Source: an uncultured Muribaculaceae bacterium (GTDB lineage Bacteria; Bacteroidota; Bacteroidia; Bacteroidales; Muribaculaceae). From it: DNA of 64,000 bases. The notes under the pieces are model-generated. The model saw only the letters and a list, made by a program, of their open reading frames with translations, was not told the origin of the DNA and did no database searches. The position numbers and the translations under genes were made by a program. Positions 43,251 to 52,761 of the stretch are shown piece by piece. Every line of letters begins with the position of its first letter. The stretch's first letter is position 1. The DNA lies in NCBI GenBank assembly GCA_944321875.1, contig CALUMX010000007.1:45088-109087 (forward strand), given 5' to 3'.

Positions 43251-44102
43251 ATGTCCTCTCTACCGACACTCCACTTAGCCACCGGCAACTCTCCGCACTC
43301 CACCGGCATCGTCCACCTGAAGGATTTCGAAGGAAAACGCCTTGACACGAAAGGATTTACCGTCCTGCTCGTAACATCCGGCTACGCCTCCATATCGGTC
43401 AACTGCAAACTTCACCCGCTCCGTCCCGGATATTGCGCGATGCTTTTCTACGACGACCGCGTGTCATTCTCTGCCGTGTCGCCCGATTTTGAGATACGGT
43501 TCTCGTCGGTCGGTTACGAGATTATCGATGAAATACTCTACAAAATGGCATCGTCCATTCTTTGGGAAGGCTTGTTTGCCCAACCGGTTTTCCGGCTGTC
43601 CCGGCAACAAATCGTGCTGCTCAACGGATGGTTCAACCAAATGGACTGGATTGTAGGCCGACAGGACGACCGATACGGCCGCGAAATGCTGACCAACAAC
43701 CTGCACACGCTGCTGATGGCAGTCGACAACCAAATGTCGCACACTGAGCAGAAACCGAGAGAGCACGGAAGAAACCGCGGATGGAAAATCATCACCCAGT
43801 TTCTAAAACTTGTGGCCCACCACTGCAACGACAACCGCGACGTCCAGTTCTATGCCGACCAGCTCTGCATCACCACTACCTATCTCTACAAACTATGCCA
43901 GAAGCACATCGGGCATTCCCCCAAAGAATTCATTGACAACCACACCATCGCAGAGATAAAGACCTATCTGACCGACACCGACCTATCTGTCCGCAACATC
44001 GCCGACAGACTTCACTTCGAGAGCGACACCTACCTTGCCCGCTATTTCAAGAAACGGACAGGGCTCTCCCCCATAAGCTACCGCAACCGCAACAAACGCT
44101 GA
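43251..44102 (+). CDS. AraC family transcriptional regulator
   Basis: A 283-residue regulator with an N-terminal cupin-like sensing domain (GFTVLLVTSGYASISVNCK and LRPGYCAMLFYDDRVSFSAV) and a C-terminal double helix-turn-helix (about 180-280): DVQFYADQLCITTTYLYKL and DLSVRNIADRLHFESDTYLARYFKKRTGLSPISYR, the AraC signature. It is divergent from the MATE transporter and probably controls that gene and itself through the repeats between them. The inducer is unknown. Convergent with susD across a hairpin terminator; control of the SusCD pair is possible but less likely given the geometry. Confidence 0.92.
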   Translation: MSSLPTLHLATGNSPHSTGIVHLKDFEGKRLDTKGFTVLLVTSGYASISVNCKLHPLRPGYCAMLFYDDRVSFSAVSPDFEIRFSSVGYEIIDEILYKMASSILWEGLFAQPVFRLSRQQIVLLNGWFNQMDWIVGRQDDRYGREMLTNNLHTLLMAVDNQMSHTEQKPREHGRNRGWKIITQFLKLVAHHCNDNRDVQFYADQLCITTTYLYKLCQKHIGHSPKEFIDNHTIAEIKTYLTDTDLSVRNIADRLHFESDTYLARYFKKRTGLSPISYRNRNKR

Positions 44103-44116
44103 CAGGGATATGACAA

Positions 44117-44150
44117 CAACAGCCGGAGACTTTACCATCTCCGGCTGTTG
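44117..44150. terminator. Bidirectional hairpin between araC-type gene and susD
   Basis: A perfect 13-bp GC-rich stem (44117-44129 with 44138-44150) with an 8-base loop lies between the two convergent stop codons. T-runs on both sides are weak, so it may act in both directions with modest strength. Confidence 0.75.
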
Positions 44151-44170
44151 CATCTTATGTAAAAAGCGAC

Positions 44171-45646
44171 CTAAATATTTGGATTTGCATCAATCTCCGA
44201 TTGTGGAATCGGTACGGCCAGACGAGAATCGTCGGGTTGGATAACCTCTGCATTGCTCACTTTCAGCGACTCCAGATGCCAGCTTCCCTTGCGCTCAATC
44301 GGCAGACGGTTGCGCGTATAGTCATAGAATACCAGACCCTCACCCACCAGTTCCTTGCGACGTTCCTTCAATATCCGTTCCAACGTGAAATCGGCATCCT
44401 TCAGCAGTTTGGACTCAACGGTACGGTTACGCAACAGGTCATTGATGTAACCCAGACCCTTTGTACGGTATTCTCCACCCAGCTTCAAACCGGCCTCAGC
44501 AGCGTTGAGATACATTTCCGAAAGTCGGATAATGCAAAGATTGTTATCATGCGGGTCACCGCTTTTACCCGGGAATTTCTTCAGATAGACCGTCTTGTCA
44601 CGGGCTCCTGCCGGAAGACTCTCGTTGTTGGGAATAGCGGAAACCTCCATCACGCTGCGGCGCACGTCGTCGGCATCCTCGTTGATAAGCGTAAGGAAAT
44701 CCTCCGAGAGAATCAGGTTATTCCAGTCCACCTTCTCCTCATTGGCGTAAACCATCGGAACGCCCTCACCACCGGAACCGCCTGACGGTTCTGTCAGCGA
44801 GAAGTAGAACTCAAACAGCGACTCGCTGGAATAATCCGTACCCCATACCGTCAGATACTCCTCTTTCGTATAAAGATGGTAGAGCGACTTGCTGTTCTCA
44901 ATCACGTCGACAGCGGCCTCGTAGGCTTTCGCATAGTCGAGTTTATTCAGATAGACGCGTGAGAGCAGACCCTGCACGGCCCAATAGTTCAGGCAACCGT
45001 CTGTCTTCTCCCGGCTGAGTCCGGGAAGCGCAGTGGTCAGGTCGGAAATCACCTGGTCGTAGCACTTTGCCACAGAGCTGCGCGACGGCTTATAGGTAGC
45101 GGCAACCACCTCTGTCACAATCGGCACACCCGGCGATGCTCCGTTGTCCAAAGAATAAGGCATAGCGAAGACACGGGTAAGGTCGTAGAGAGCCAATCCC
45201 CTCATGGCAAGCGCCTCCGAGTAGATACGGTTCAGCTCCTTCGGCTCGGCATCTGTCACACAACCACGGTCAATGAAGGAAATCAGGTTGTTGGTCTGGC
45301 GAATCAGATTATAGACCACGTTCCAAGGCAACGTAGAGTTGAACGAGTCGGTCGACTTGACGTTATATTCGTAGTAAGGCGATACACGGCGACCGTCGCC
45401 CTTCGATTCACGGGCCTGCACGTCAACAGCACGGCAGTCACCGTAATAGTAATAATTGTCGCCGTAATAGCTGTGTGACGACGCGAGGCGGTAGATACCG
45501 CGCAGGGCATTGCTGGCTTCGTCCATCGTCGTCACCGCTCCCGTAGTCGGGATGGAGGTAGACGGGTCGACATCCAGCCAGTCGGCACAGGAGGTGGCGG
45601 TCATTGTCAGTGAGGCAGCCGCCAGAATCATATATAGAGGTTTCAT
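44171..45646 (-). CDS. RagB/SusD family nutrient-binding outer-membrane lipoprotein
   Basis: SusD-type lipoproteins form the lid over a SusC transporter and bind the nutrient at the cell surface. The ATG at 45646 gives 491 residues: signal peptide MKPLYMILAAASLTMTATSC with lipobox ATSC, then ADWLDVDPSTSIPTTGAVTT, the family's usual start. TPR-like helical segments (YSEALAMRGLALYDLTRVFA; GLLSRVYLNKLDYAKAYEAA) and the C-terminal LNAAEAGLKLG region fit. A TTG two codons upstream is unlikely. The gene follows susC by 13 bp. No glycosidase, lyase or sulfatase is nearby, so ligand type (glycan or peptide) is open. Confidence 0.95.
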   Translation of the reverse strand: MKPLYMILAAASLTMTATSCADWLDVDPSTSIPTTGAVTTMDEASNALRGIYRLASSHSYYGDNYYYYGDCRAVDVQARESKGDGRRVSPYYEYNVKSTDSFNSTLPWNVVYNLIRQTNNLISFIDRGCVTDAEPKELNRIYSEALAMRGLALYDLTRVFAMPYSLDNGASPGVPIVTEVVAATYKPSRSSVAKCYDQVISDLTTALPGLSREKTDGCLNYWAVQGLLSRVYLNKLDYAKAYEAAVDVIENSKSLYHLYTKEEYLTVWGTDYSSESLFEFYFSLTEPSGGSGGEGVPMVYANEEKVDWNNLILSEDFLTLINEDADDVRRSVMEVSAIPNNESLPAGARDKTVYLKKFPGKSGDPHDNNLCIIRLSEMYLNAAEAGLKLGGEYRTKGLGYINDLLRNRTVESKLLKDADFTLERILKERRKELVGEGLVFYDYTRNRLPIERKGSWHLESLKVSNAEVIQPDDSRLAVPIPQSEIDANPNI

Positions 45647-45659
45647 ATGCAATGATGGA

Positions 45660-48600
45660 TTAAAGGGTTAGTTGAATACCGAAGTTAAACGTACGCATAA
45701 CGGGAGCGTCGCAGAACACCTCTCCGTTGACCGGCACTTCCGGGTCATATTTGTTCCACTTGGCCCAAGTCAGGAGGTTGCTGCCTGAGAAATAGATACG
45801 CGCCTTCTCCACCATCAACTTGCGAGTCCATGACTCCGGCAAGGTCACACCCATCGTCAGACTCTTCAGACGCAGATGGTCGGTGCTGTGAATGTAGCGG
45901 GACGAGTTGGTCACACCCGAAAGCTCACCATAGACAAAGCGGGGCACATCTGTCACATCTCCCGGATTCTGCCAGCGGTTAAGCGCGGTTTCCGGCAAAT
46001 TGTAGCGTAATCCGTAAATATTCTGCGTACCGTTCTCAATATAGGTACCGGCTTTGTCAAACGAATATCCGCCCAACGAGTAAGTCAGAGTGAAGCTCAA
46101 GTCAAACCATTTATAGTTAAGGATATTGGTCAGACCTCCCGAAATTTTCGGGTCAACCGACTTATAGGGAATTGACTCAGCCTCGGCGGCATTGGTCGTG
46201 AGCGTACGGTCACGGGTACCGTCCTCAAGTTCCGTATTCTTGAAATACCACGCCGAACCCGTAAGCGGGTCGACACCGGCAAACTCCTTCACATAGTACA
46301 TATTGTAAGGCAGTCCCACCTTGTGAATGAACCATGTACCCTCAATGCTCTGGTCGAGCTGACCGTTGAGCGAGACAATTTTGTTCTTGTTGTGGCTGAG
46401 ATTGAAGATAGTAGTCCAGTTGAAGTCCTTACCTACGAAATTCATGGTGCGCAACTCAATCTCCACACCCTTGTTGTTCAACTGACCGACATTGCTCAGA
46501 TAAGAGGTGAAACCTGTCGTTCCGCTGATAGGCAGATTATAAAGCAGGTCCTTCGTATCTCTATTGTAGTATTCGGCGCTGATGAAAATACGGTTGATGA
46601 AGCCAAGGTCAAGACCCAGGTTCATATTGTAGTTCTTCTCCCATCCCAAATCTGGATTCGGCAACGACGTTTCGACCATGCCAAGTCCGCCCTGGTAGCT
46701 TTTATCGAAAGAATAGAGTCCCATAAAACCATAGAGCGCACCCGGCTGATTTCCGTTGACACCATAGGACGCACGGAGTTTCACATCGGTAAGCACCGGA
46801 GCAACCGGCTCCATGAATGCCTCACGGCTCATGTGCCACATTCCCGACACCGACCAGAAATTACCCCAGCGGTTTTCCGGCGAAAGACGCGAGCTGCCGT
46901 CACGACGGTAGCTGCCGCCCACATAGTAACGGTTGTCGAAATCATAGTTCACACGGCTCACGAGCGACAGCATCCGATAAGCCTGCGTCGATGAGATAAA
47001 ACTGTTGAGCACCGAACCGTTGTCAGGCTCCGTCAATCCCGGAACATCCGGAAGATTCCAACGCTCACCGTTCGCCTTGTCTGTCTGATAGCTCTCAGCC
47101 TCATAGGCCGCCATCAGGTCCAGATGATGCACGTCATCAAACGTATGGACATAGCTGAGCGATGTGGAGGAAAGGAGTTTTCCATACTCGATGAATCCCT
47201 TTGCCGACTGCGCCACACTGCTGCTTTTCGGACCGGCAGAGCTCAACGGATTGTAATAGCGGGAATCTTTCTGAATCGTATAGTCATAGCTCAGCGTTTC
47301 CTTCAGCTTCAAACCCGGAAGCGGCTCAACAGCGGCAAATCCGGTAGCGAAAACGCGTGTCATGCGCGTACGGTTGTAGTCCAGCAGGATATCGCGCAAC
47401 GGATTGAGCGTAGTACCCGGATAAGCTCCCACATACTCGCCTTTCTCGTTACGGACAGTCATCGACGGGTTCATCGTAACAGCTACGCAGTAGAAAGGAT
47501 TGATGGCGGAACCGCGCTCCTCGTTCATCTCCTGATTCATTTGTGTAAACATCAGGTTGGCACCCGCCTCACCGTATTTTCCTACCTTCTGTGTCACGTT
47601 GACACGGGCAGAATAGCGGTCGAGGAAAGAGTTGCGAGCCAGACCCTCCTGGCTGTTGTAGCCGAGAGAGGCATAGTAGGTCGTGTTTTCGTTACCGCCC
47701 GAAACCGATGCCTCGTAATTCTGCTGCACGGCCGTACGGAGCAGTTCCTTACGCCAGTCGGTATAGCCGAGTGACGGCTTATAGGCATATTTTCCAATCT
47801 CCGCCTGTGCATACTCTTCGGGTGAAGCCATGCCCTCATCCTGCGCATAGTTCACAAGACCCTCATACAGCAGTTCGTAACGCTGGTCACCGTTGAGCGT
47901 AGGACGATAGTCGACAGCCGAGTTGGAGAAACCGCCGGATAAGTTGACCGACACCTGTGCCTTGCCGGCCTTTCCCTTCTTCGTGGTAATGAGAATGACA
48001 CCGTTGGCGGCACGCGAACCGTAGAGAGAAGCGGCAGCGGCATCCTTAATGACGGTGATGTTCTCTATATCGGAAGGATTGAGGGTACTCATGATATTCG
48101 TCTTCGAATTGTTCATATAAGCGGCGTCTGCGCCACCCGAACTGAGACTGCCCGACGTAACAGGTACTCCGTCAATCACAAACAACGGTTCTTTCGAAGC
48201 CGAGAATGAGCCCAGACCACGGATGCGGATAGACTGGTTAGCACCCGGCTGGCCGGAACTGCTCGTGATGCTGACACCCGACGTCATACCCTGCAGCTTC
48301 TGCTCGACGCTGACTACCGGAATGTCCTTCAACACATCACCCTTAACCGTGCTGGCGGAACCGGTGAAGGAGGAACGGGTAAAATCACCGTAACCTGTCA
48401 CGACCACTTCCTGAAGCGCGGTACTTTCAGGGAAAAGCAAAATCCGAACATTTGATTTATTGTCCACCCTCGCATATCGGGTGCGCATACCCACATAGGA
48501 AATCACAAGACGGTCGTCGCCCGGACGCAAAGCAATGGAGAACTCTCCATTCAAATCGGTAGCGACTCCTCGCGATTCATCACCTTTAATCGCCACCATC

Positions 48601-48725
48601 GCACCGATGACGGGCTGCTCATCCTCTGCGGAGATAACAGTACCTGTGACGACGCGTTCCTGGGCGAATATCTGCTGGCTGACTACCGCCAGCAACAGAA
48701 GCAATAGGATTCTAATTTTTGTCAT
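45660..48725 (-). CDS. SusC/RagA family TonB-linked outer-membrane transporter
   Basis: A 1021-residue TonB-dependent nutrient importer. The ATG at 48725 begins the signal peptide MTKIRILLLLLLAVVSQQIFA; the open frame reaches ten codons further to a TTG that I reject. A carboxypeptidase-regulatory-like domain (about 23-100, RVVTGTVISAEDEQPVIGAM) precedes the TonB box-type stretch ALQEVVVTGYGDFTRSSFTG, the plug (SIRIRGLGSFSASKEPLFVI, IENITVIKDAAAASLYGSRA) and the barrel, ending MRTFNFGIQLTL. No anti-sigma contact (STN) domain is present, so sigma-factor signalling is unlikely. It pairs with the following susD gene; no regulator flanks it on its own strand. Confidence 0.95.
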   Translation of the reverse strand: MTKIRILLLLLLAVVSQQIFAQERVVTGTVISAEDEQPVIGAMVAIKGDESRGVATDLNGEFSIALRPGDDRLVISYVGMRTRYARVDNKSNVRILLFPESTALQEVVVTGYGDFTRSSFTGSASTVKGDVLKDIPVVSVEQKLQGMTSGVSITSSSGQPGANQSIRIRGLGSFSASKEPLFVIDGVPVTSGSLSSGGADAAYMNNSKTNIMSTLNPSDIENITVIKDAAAASLYGSRAANGVILITTKKGKAGKAQVSVNLSGGFSNSAVDYRPTLNGDQRYELLYEGLVNYAQDEGMASPEEYAQAEIGKYAYKPSLGYTDWRKELLRTAVQQNYEASVSGGNENTTYYASLGYNSQEGLARNSFLDRYSARVNVTQKVGKYGEAGANLMFTQMNQEMNEERGSAINPFYCVAVTMNPSMTVRNEKGEYVGAYPGTTLNPLRDILLDYNRTRMTRVFATGFAAVEPLPGLKLKETLSYDYTIQKDSRYYNPLSSAGPKSSSVAQSAKGFIEYGKLLSSTSLSYVHTFDDVHHLDLMAAYEAESYQTDKANGERWNLPDVPGLTEPDNGSVLNSFISSTQAYRMLSLVSRVNYDFDNRYYVGGSYRRDGSSRLSPENRWGNFWSVSGMWHMSREAFMEPVAPVLTDVKLRASYGVNGNQPGALYGFMGLYSFDKSYQGGLGMVETSLPNPDLGWEKNYNMNLGLDLGFINRIFISAEYYNRDTKDLLYNLPISGTTGFTSYLSNVGQLNNKGVEIELRTMNFVGKDFNWTTIFNLSHNKNKIVSLNGQLDQSIEGTWFIHKVGLPYNMYYVKEFAGVDPLTGSAWYFKNTELEDGTRDRTLTTNAAEAESIPYKSVDPKISGGLTNILNYKWFDLSFTLTYSLGGYSFDKAGTYIENGTQNIYGLRYNLPETALNRWQNPGDVTDVPRFVYGELSGVTNSSRYIHSTDHLRLKSLTMGVTLPESWTRKLMVEKARIYFSGSNLLTWAKWNKYDPEVPVNGEVFCDAPVMRTFNFGIQLTL

Positions 48726-49033
48726 ACAGCAAACTATTCTTTTTTCCTTTAACAATCTAAACTACGTCAATAACTAAGCCAAAAGCCTCCTCCAGTGACA
48801 ATATCTCCATAAATAGTCCTTATCAACGAAAATTTTCACCCTATATGACCATTTCCACTCACAATCTCACACATCTGAAAGACAACAGATTGTAGAATAT
48901 TTCCCCAAGTTGCCATCCACACTCCACAATTTTCCACACTTTCATCCTTATGCTCTCCTCCTAATCCCTCCCCCGCAAAAAGCAAGGGAGGACACCTCGC
49001 GGCATCCTCCCTGAACCTGTCGGCCTTTCAGCC
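48726..49033. other. 308-bp gap between susC and porN
   Basis: The half next to susC is AT-rich and should hold the susC promoter, but I found no consensus -7/-33 pair. The other end holds the porN terminator. No ORF, tRNA or repeat is visible. Confidence 0.6.
48976..49012 (-). terminator. Terminator of the porT-porN operon
   Basis: AGGGAGGA (48985-48992) pairs with TCCTCCCT (49005-49012) around a GC-rich loop, followed on the minus strand by CTTTTTGC. It lies 21 bp after the porN stop. Confidence 0.75.
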
Positions 49034-50176
49034 TTATCGTGTACGGCGAACCGAACGGACGGCTCCCGAATTATCGTTTTTAGGCTTCTTCGCCTTCTTC
49101 TTTTTCTCCTTCTTCTCGTCCTTTTTCTTGTCTTCCTTCTGCTGACGTACGGAACGGGCATTACGAGGCTCGCTAACCTCTTCCTCGTCGCCCTCGTCGA
49201 GATTCACCTCGCGTTCCTTCACCACGATGTCGTCCGACTTGCCTTCCGCTCTCAGACGGGCTTCCTCCTCAGCGGCACGGCGCGCCTCAAGTTCCTCGCG
49301 CGTAGGCACCCAGATGTGCTTGTCAAACGACTCCAGACGGTTCTCGATGCTGTCCTGCGCCACCTTCAGGTCGTCAGGGTCGGGGAATTGCTGCATGAGA
49401 GTCTGATTCTTAAGATTGCGCGTCTTGTAAATCTCGCCTTCATACATGCAAAGCTGGAAATAATCGTCGTAGTTGTATTTCGCCAGGTTGTTGTCGTCGT
49501 CCACAAAAATCGACTGCTGCGTCAGGTAAGGACGCAAATCAGCCAGCTTCACCCAGAACATCGGATACTTAATCGGCTCGCCACCGTAGTCGTCGATGCG
49601 GTGGAGCACCGGACAGATAGCGTCGACGCTGGTCGTGGTCTTGTTGTCAATGCTGTTGAACTCCCATTTCTCAATCGCATAGTAGCTCAACACCTCATTG
49701 CTCGGCACGTCGCTCTCCTCAATCTGGTATTTCGGATTCTTCTCCGTGCTGCCTTTGGCCTGCGTATAGAGAATATTGAAACGGTCAAGCATCTCCCCTA
49801 CCTTGATTTTATACTGCTCCGTGAAGAGCTCGCGACCGTCCAGATACTCATAGGCGGGCACCTGTCCGTTCGTTACGAGGCGGAGAATGATGCGGAAGAG
49901 GCTCTCCTGATTCTCCGTCGGTTCCTCCGGATAGTAAAGAGCCATATTGGCCGGCTTGTTCAAGTCAATCTGACGATAGATAATGCGTTCCCACATTTTG
50001 GAGGACTCCGACACAGGGTTTTCCTCATAGAAGCCCTTCATGCGCATCGTCACTCCGGCGGTCTGCTGGTCGTCTTTCTTCGTGCGGTCCTGACGGCGCG
50101 TCACCTGGGCCTCTGCCGTCGTTCCGGCAACTCCCATCAGAGCCATCACTGCCACTATAGTTTTTATGTGTTTCAT
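49034..50176 (-). CDS. porN: Type IX secretion ring protein PorN/GldN
   Basis: PorN is the periplasmic partner of the lipoprotein PorK; together they form the large ring at the outer membrane. The 380-residue product has signal peptide MKHIKTIVAVMALMGVAGTTAEA and the family core MWERIIYRQIDLNKPANMALYYP (about 61-83) and LFRIILRLVTNGQVPAYEYLDG (about 92-113), plus KWEFNSIDNKTTTSVDAICPV. The C-terminal 80 residues are an unusual low-complexity tail of alternating Lys, Glu and Asp (EDKKKDEKKEKKKKAKKPK), absent from the core domain and probably disordered. Last gene of the operon, 27 bp after porM. Confidence 0.95.
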   Translation of the reverse strand: MKHIKTIVAVMALMGVAGTTAEAQVTRRQDRTKKDDQQTAGVTMRMKGFYEENPVSESSKMWERIIYRQIDLNKPANMALYYPEEPTENQESLFRIILRLVTNGQVPAYEYLDGRELFTEQYKIKVGEMLDRFNILYTQAKGSTEKNPKYQIEESDVPSNEVLSYYAIEKWEFNSIDNKTTTSVDAICPVLHRIDDYGGEPIKYPMFWVKLADLRPYLTQQSIFVDDDNNLAKYNYDDYFQLCMYEGEIYKTRNLKNQTLMQQFPDPDDLKVAQDSIENRLESFDKHIWVPTREELEARRAAEEEARLRAEGKSDDIVVKEREVNLDEGDEEEVSEPRNARSVRQQKEDKKKDEKKEKKKKAKKPKNDNSGAVRSVRRTR

Positions 50177-50203
50177 ATTGCGTGTAGGAATTTTCTTTCT
50201 CTG

Positions 50204-51769
50204 TTAGTTTACGATTACTTCCATTGGCGACAAATCGCGCACGATTCCGTCAGGACCCTGCGCCTTCACGCGCGTGATGAAGAAGCGCTTGCCACGCGAC
50301 AGGCGGCGGAAGCTCGTCTTCTGACGCTCGGAGAAGTTGGCTCCGTTCGATTTCTCCGGGATGGCGTTACCCATCGAGTCGAATACGATAGTCTCAAACT
50401 CCAGCACCTTGTACTGCACGTTGAGCAAATCGTCGTCAATGGCAGCACCGATGCCCGGTGCCGTAAGCAATACGGACTTGGCAAGCGGACGCGAACCCTT
50501 GTAGCGCACTTCATTGCCCTTCGAGTCCTTATAGGCGATGTAGGCCGTTGGGTCAGGCAACTTACGCACACGGAAGGAAGTCTTCGCTACGGTCTGCGCA
50601 CGGCCGTCGATGGTAGCCGTCACCGATACCACACATTCGTCACCCACCTTCTGCGGACGTGCCACCCAGCCGTTGCCGCTGCGCGAGAGCTGGCCGTTGG
50701 ACATCGTGGCAGAAACCGCGTTCTGAGCCACACCCGGCACGGAAATGCTGATAGGGTTGTCGATACCGGCATAAAGCACGTTCATCATCGTAGCCGAAAC
50801 GGTAGCCATCGGCTCAATGACCGTATAGTCGGACGTAAACGGATGGCGGGAAGTCGTTCCGTCGCCGCGCACCACCTCCAGATAACCGGAATAGGTGAAC
50901 GTACCGGTCCGGTCGGCCGAAACCTCATAGGTGCGTGTGTCAGCCTTCAACTGCCGGTCACCGATGAAGATGGCCGGACGCTGAGTCGTGTCGACCGCAG
51001 CCAGCACGATGTCGGCCGTATATTTGCCGCCACGCATCACCAGACGTGAGTTAGGCAGCACCAACGCGTCCAACTGGTTGACGCGCACGTCGCTCGCATC
51101 CACATTGTTCAGGAGTGATGCCAGCGCCTCACCTTCGGCGAAAAACAGGTCATTCTGCAACTTCGACAGCAGCGTCACGGATGCCACCACCGGCATATTC
51201 TCAAACATGCCGACCGGCCACGGCGCGCGTATCATCGTACCCGGCTGCTCCACCGGATTGGTCGCCAGAGCCTTCTTGATGGCCGCCTGCTTCGACGTGT
51301 CGGGCACGAACGAGGCGATATAACTGCTGTATGCGTTCAGTCGTTTCTGGAGTAGCTCACCGTTACCGAAGCGAATCATCACCTTAGACGAAGCCTCCAG
51401 ATTGTCCTTGTTCTGAATATTGTTGACATCACCGTCGCTTCCATCGGCATCCTTGACGATTTCCACCTTCAGTGAGTCAATATAGTGACTCAGCGCCATT
51501 GTCTTCTTCCTGACATCGGTCGCCTTGTCATACCACACCTTTCCCTTCTGGGGGTTCTGTTTGGCAAAATCCTCAAGCTGGGCATAGAGCGCGGCATTAC
51601 GGTCGCTGAAGTTACCGTTGGTACGCTTCAGGCCGTCCTCGACAAGACTGAATCCGTTGAGCACGTCGCTCGATACGTTGAGCGCGAGCATCGCCGTCAG
51701 AACGATGTACATCAAGTTAATCATCTTCTGACGCGGAGACATTCTTGCCACATTTCCATTTGCTCCCAT
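50204..51769 (-). CDS. porM: Type IX secretion motor protein PorM/GldM
   Basis: PorM spans the periplasm and, with PorL, forms the proton-driven motor that powers secretion. The 521-residue protein opens with MGANGNVARMSPRQKMINLM, followed by a single transmembrane helix (YIVLTAMLALNVSSDVLNGF, about 21-40) that serves as uncleaved anchor, as in the GldM family. The periplasmic part consists of a helical domain (about 45-220) and beta-rich domains, for example RDIVLAAVDT-like strands around YTADIVLAAVDTTQRP and SISVPGVAQNAVSATMSNG (about 340). It follows porL by 30 bp. Confidence 0.96.
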   Translation of the reverse strand: MGANGNVARMSPRQKMINLMYIVLTAMLALNVSSDVLNGFSLVEDGLKRTNGNFSDRNAALYAQLEDFAKQNPQKGKVWYDKATDVRKKTMALSHYIDSLKVEIVKDADGSDGDVNNIQNKDNLEASSKVMIRFGNGELLQKRLNAYSSYIASFVPDTSKQAAIKKALATNPVEQPGTMIRAPWPVGMFENMPVVASVTLLSKLQNDLFFAEGEALASLLNNVDASDVRVNQLDALVLPNSRLVMRGGKYTADIVLAAVDTTQRPAIFIGDRQLKADTRTYEVSADRTGTFTYSGYLEVVRGDGTTSRHPFTSDYTVIEPMATVSATMMNVLYAGIDNPISISVPGVAQNAVSATMSNGQLSRSGNGWVARPQKVGDECVVSVTATIDGRAQTVAKTSFRVRKLPDPTAYIAYKDSKGNEVRYKGSRPLAKSVLLTAPGIGAAIDDDLLNVQYKVLEFETIVFDSMGNAIPEKSNGANFSERQKTSFRRLSRGKRFFITRVKAQGPDGIVRDLSPMEVIVN

Positions 51770-51799
51770 TTTCTATTTATACAGGCTTTAGGATTAGTT

Positions 51800-52717
51800 T
51801 TACTTTTCTGTTGACGTGTTGTTCTCTGCTACCGGTTCTTCTTTCTGCGGTTCCGGCTTCACCGGCTCCTGCGGAGCTGCCGCCATCGGACGGTACATAT
51901 TGACCGACATGGCCGTCAGCATCTTCTCATAAACGGAATTCAACTGCTGCATGTACTGTCCCATCTTCTGCGTTTCCTGGCAGTAGCGGTCGCTTTCGGC
52001 CGACGCACGGTCGTACATACGGCTGATTTCCTTCAGGCCGCGGTTCACACGGTCAATGTTGTCAAGCTGCGAAGAGATGCTCTTCAGCTGAATTTCGTAG
52101 ATAGTGTTCAGTCCGGCCAGGTTGCGGTTGAGGTCCTCCATCTGTGTCACATAGCCGGCTGAGGTTTGAGTGATGGTCTCAGAGTTGTCAGTCACGGCAC
52201 GATAGCTCTCGAGCAACGTGTTCGACACCTTGTTGAGCGCCTCAGTGGTCTCGCGCAATTGGACGAGCTGGGCTGTGATGGCCACCATCTGGTCGGTATA
52301 TTGGGCCGTTACCTCGCCCGAAGGAACCGCACCTGCGACACCTCCGCCGACAACGCCCATGGCCTCACCCTGCACAGGCTGTCCGGCGCTCACCGGCGCA
52401 CCGCCTACAACAACCGAGCCTCCGCCCTTGAAGTCGGGACGGTCCTCCGGGTTCTTGGTCTTGAACACAGGGAACACCTCTTCCCAATGGTACTCACGCG
52501 GTGGACGGTCGAATGCCGTCAGTATGAACATCAACACCTCCGTTCCCATACCAATTGACAGCAACGCGTTGCCGCCCGGCAGGTGAAGGATTTTGAACAG
52601 CGCACCCCAGATGACAATGGCGGCACCGATACTGTATGCGAAGTTGAAGAAACGCTGTCCCTTCTCTCCGGAAAGGAATTGCTCAACTATATTTTTATAT
52701 TTCTTATACTTGCCCAT
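51800..52717 (-). CDS. porL: Type IX secretion motor protein PorL/GldL
   Basis: PorL is the cytoplasmic-membrane motor stator ring around PorM. The 305-residue product has two transmembrane helices, RFFNFAYSIGAAIVIWGALF (about 22-41) and ALLSIGMGTEVLMFILTAF (about 51-69); Glu60 in the second is at the place of the membrane-embedded acidic residue thought to handle protons in this family. A Gly/Val/Ala-rich linker (about 95-130) joins a long cytoplasmic coiled coil (135-265) and a Pro/Glu-rich tail. It lies 44 bp after porK. Confidence 0.95.
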   Translation of the reverse strand: MGKYKKYKNIVEQFLSGEKGQRFFNFAYSIGAAIVIWGALFKILHLPGGNALLSIGMGTEVLMFILTAFDRPPREYHWEEVFPVFKTKNPEDRPDFKGGGSVVVGGAPVSAGQPVQGEAMGVVGGGVAGAVPSGEVTAQYTDQMVAITAQLVQLRETTEALNKVSNTLLESYRAVTDNSETITQTSAGYVTQMEDLNRNLAGLNTIYEIQLKSISSQLDNIDRVNRGLKEISRMYDRASAESDRYCQETQKMGQYMQQLNSVYEKMLTAMSVNMYRPMAAAPQEPVKPEPQKEEPVAENNTSTEK

Positions 52718-52761
52718 AATGCAGCAAATTTTTAGAGATTGGTTTTCGTTGTATTAGTTTC

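Noticed and set aside
49316..51049. A 577-codon plus-strand open frame across porN/porM
   Set aside because: It is the mirror of two well-recognised T9SS genes and has no domain pattern of its own.
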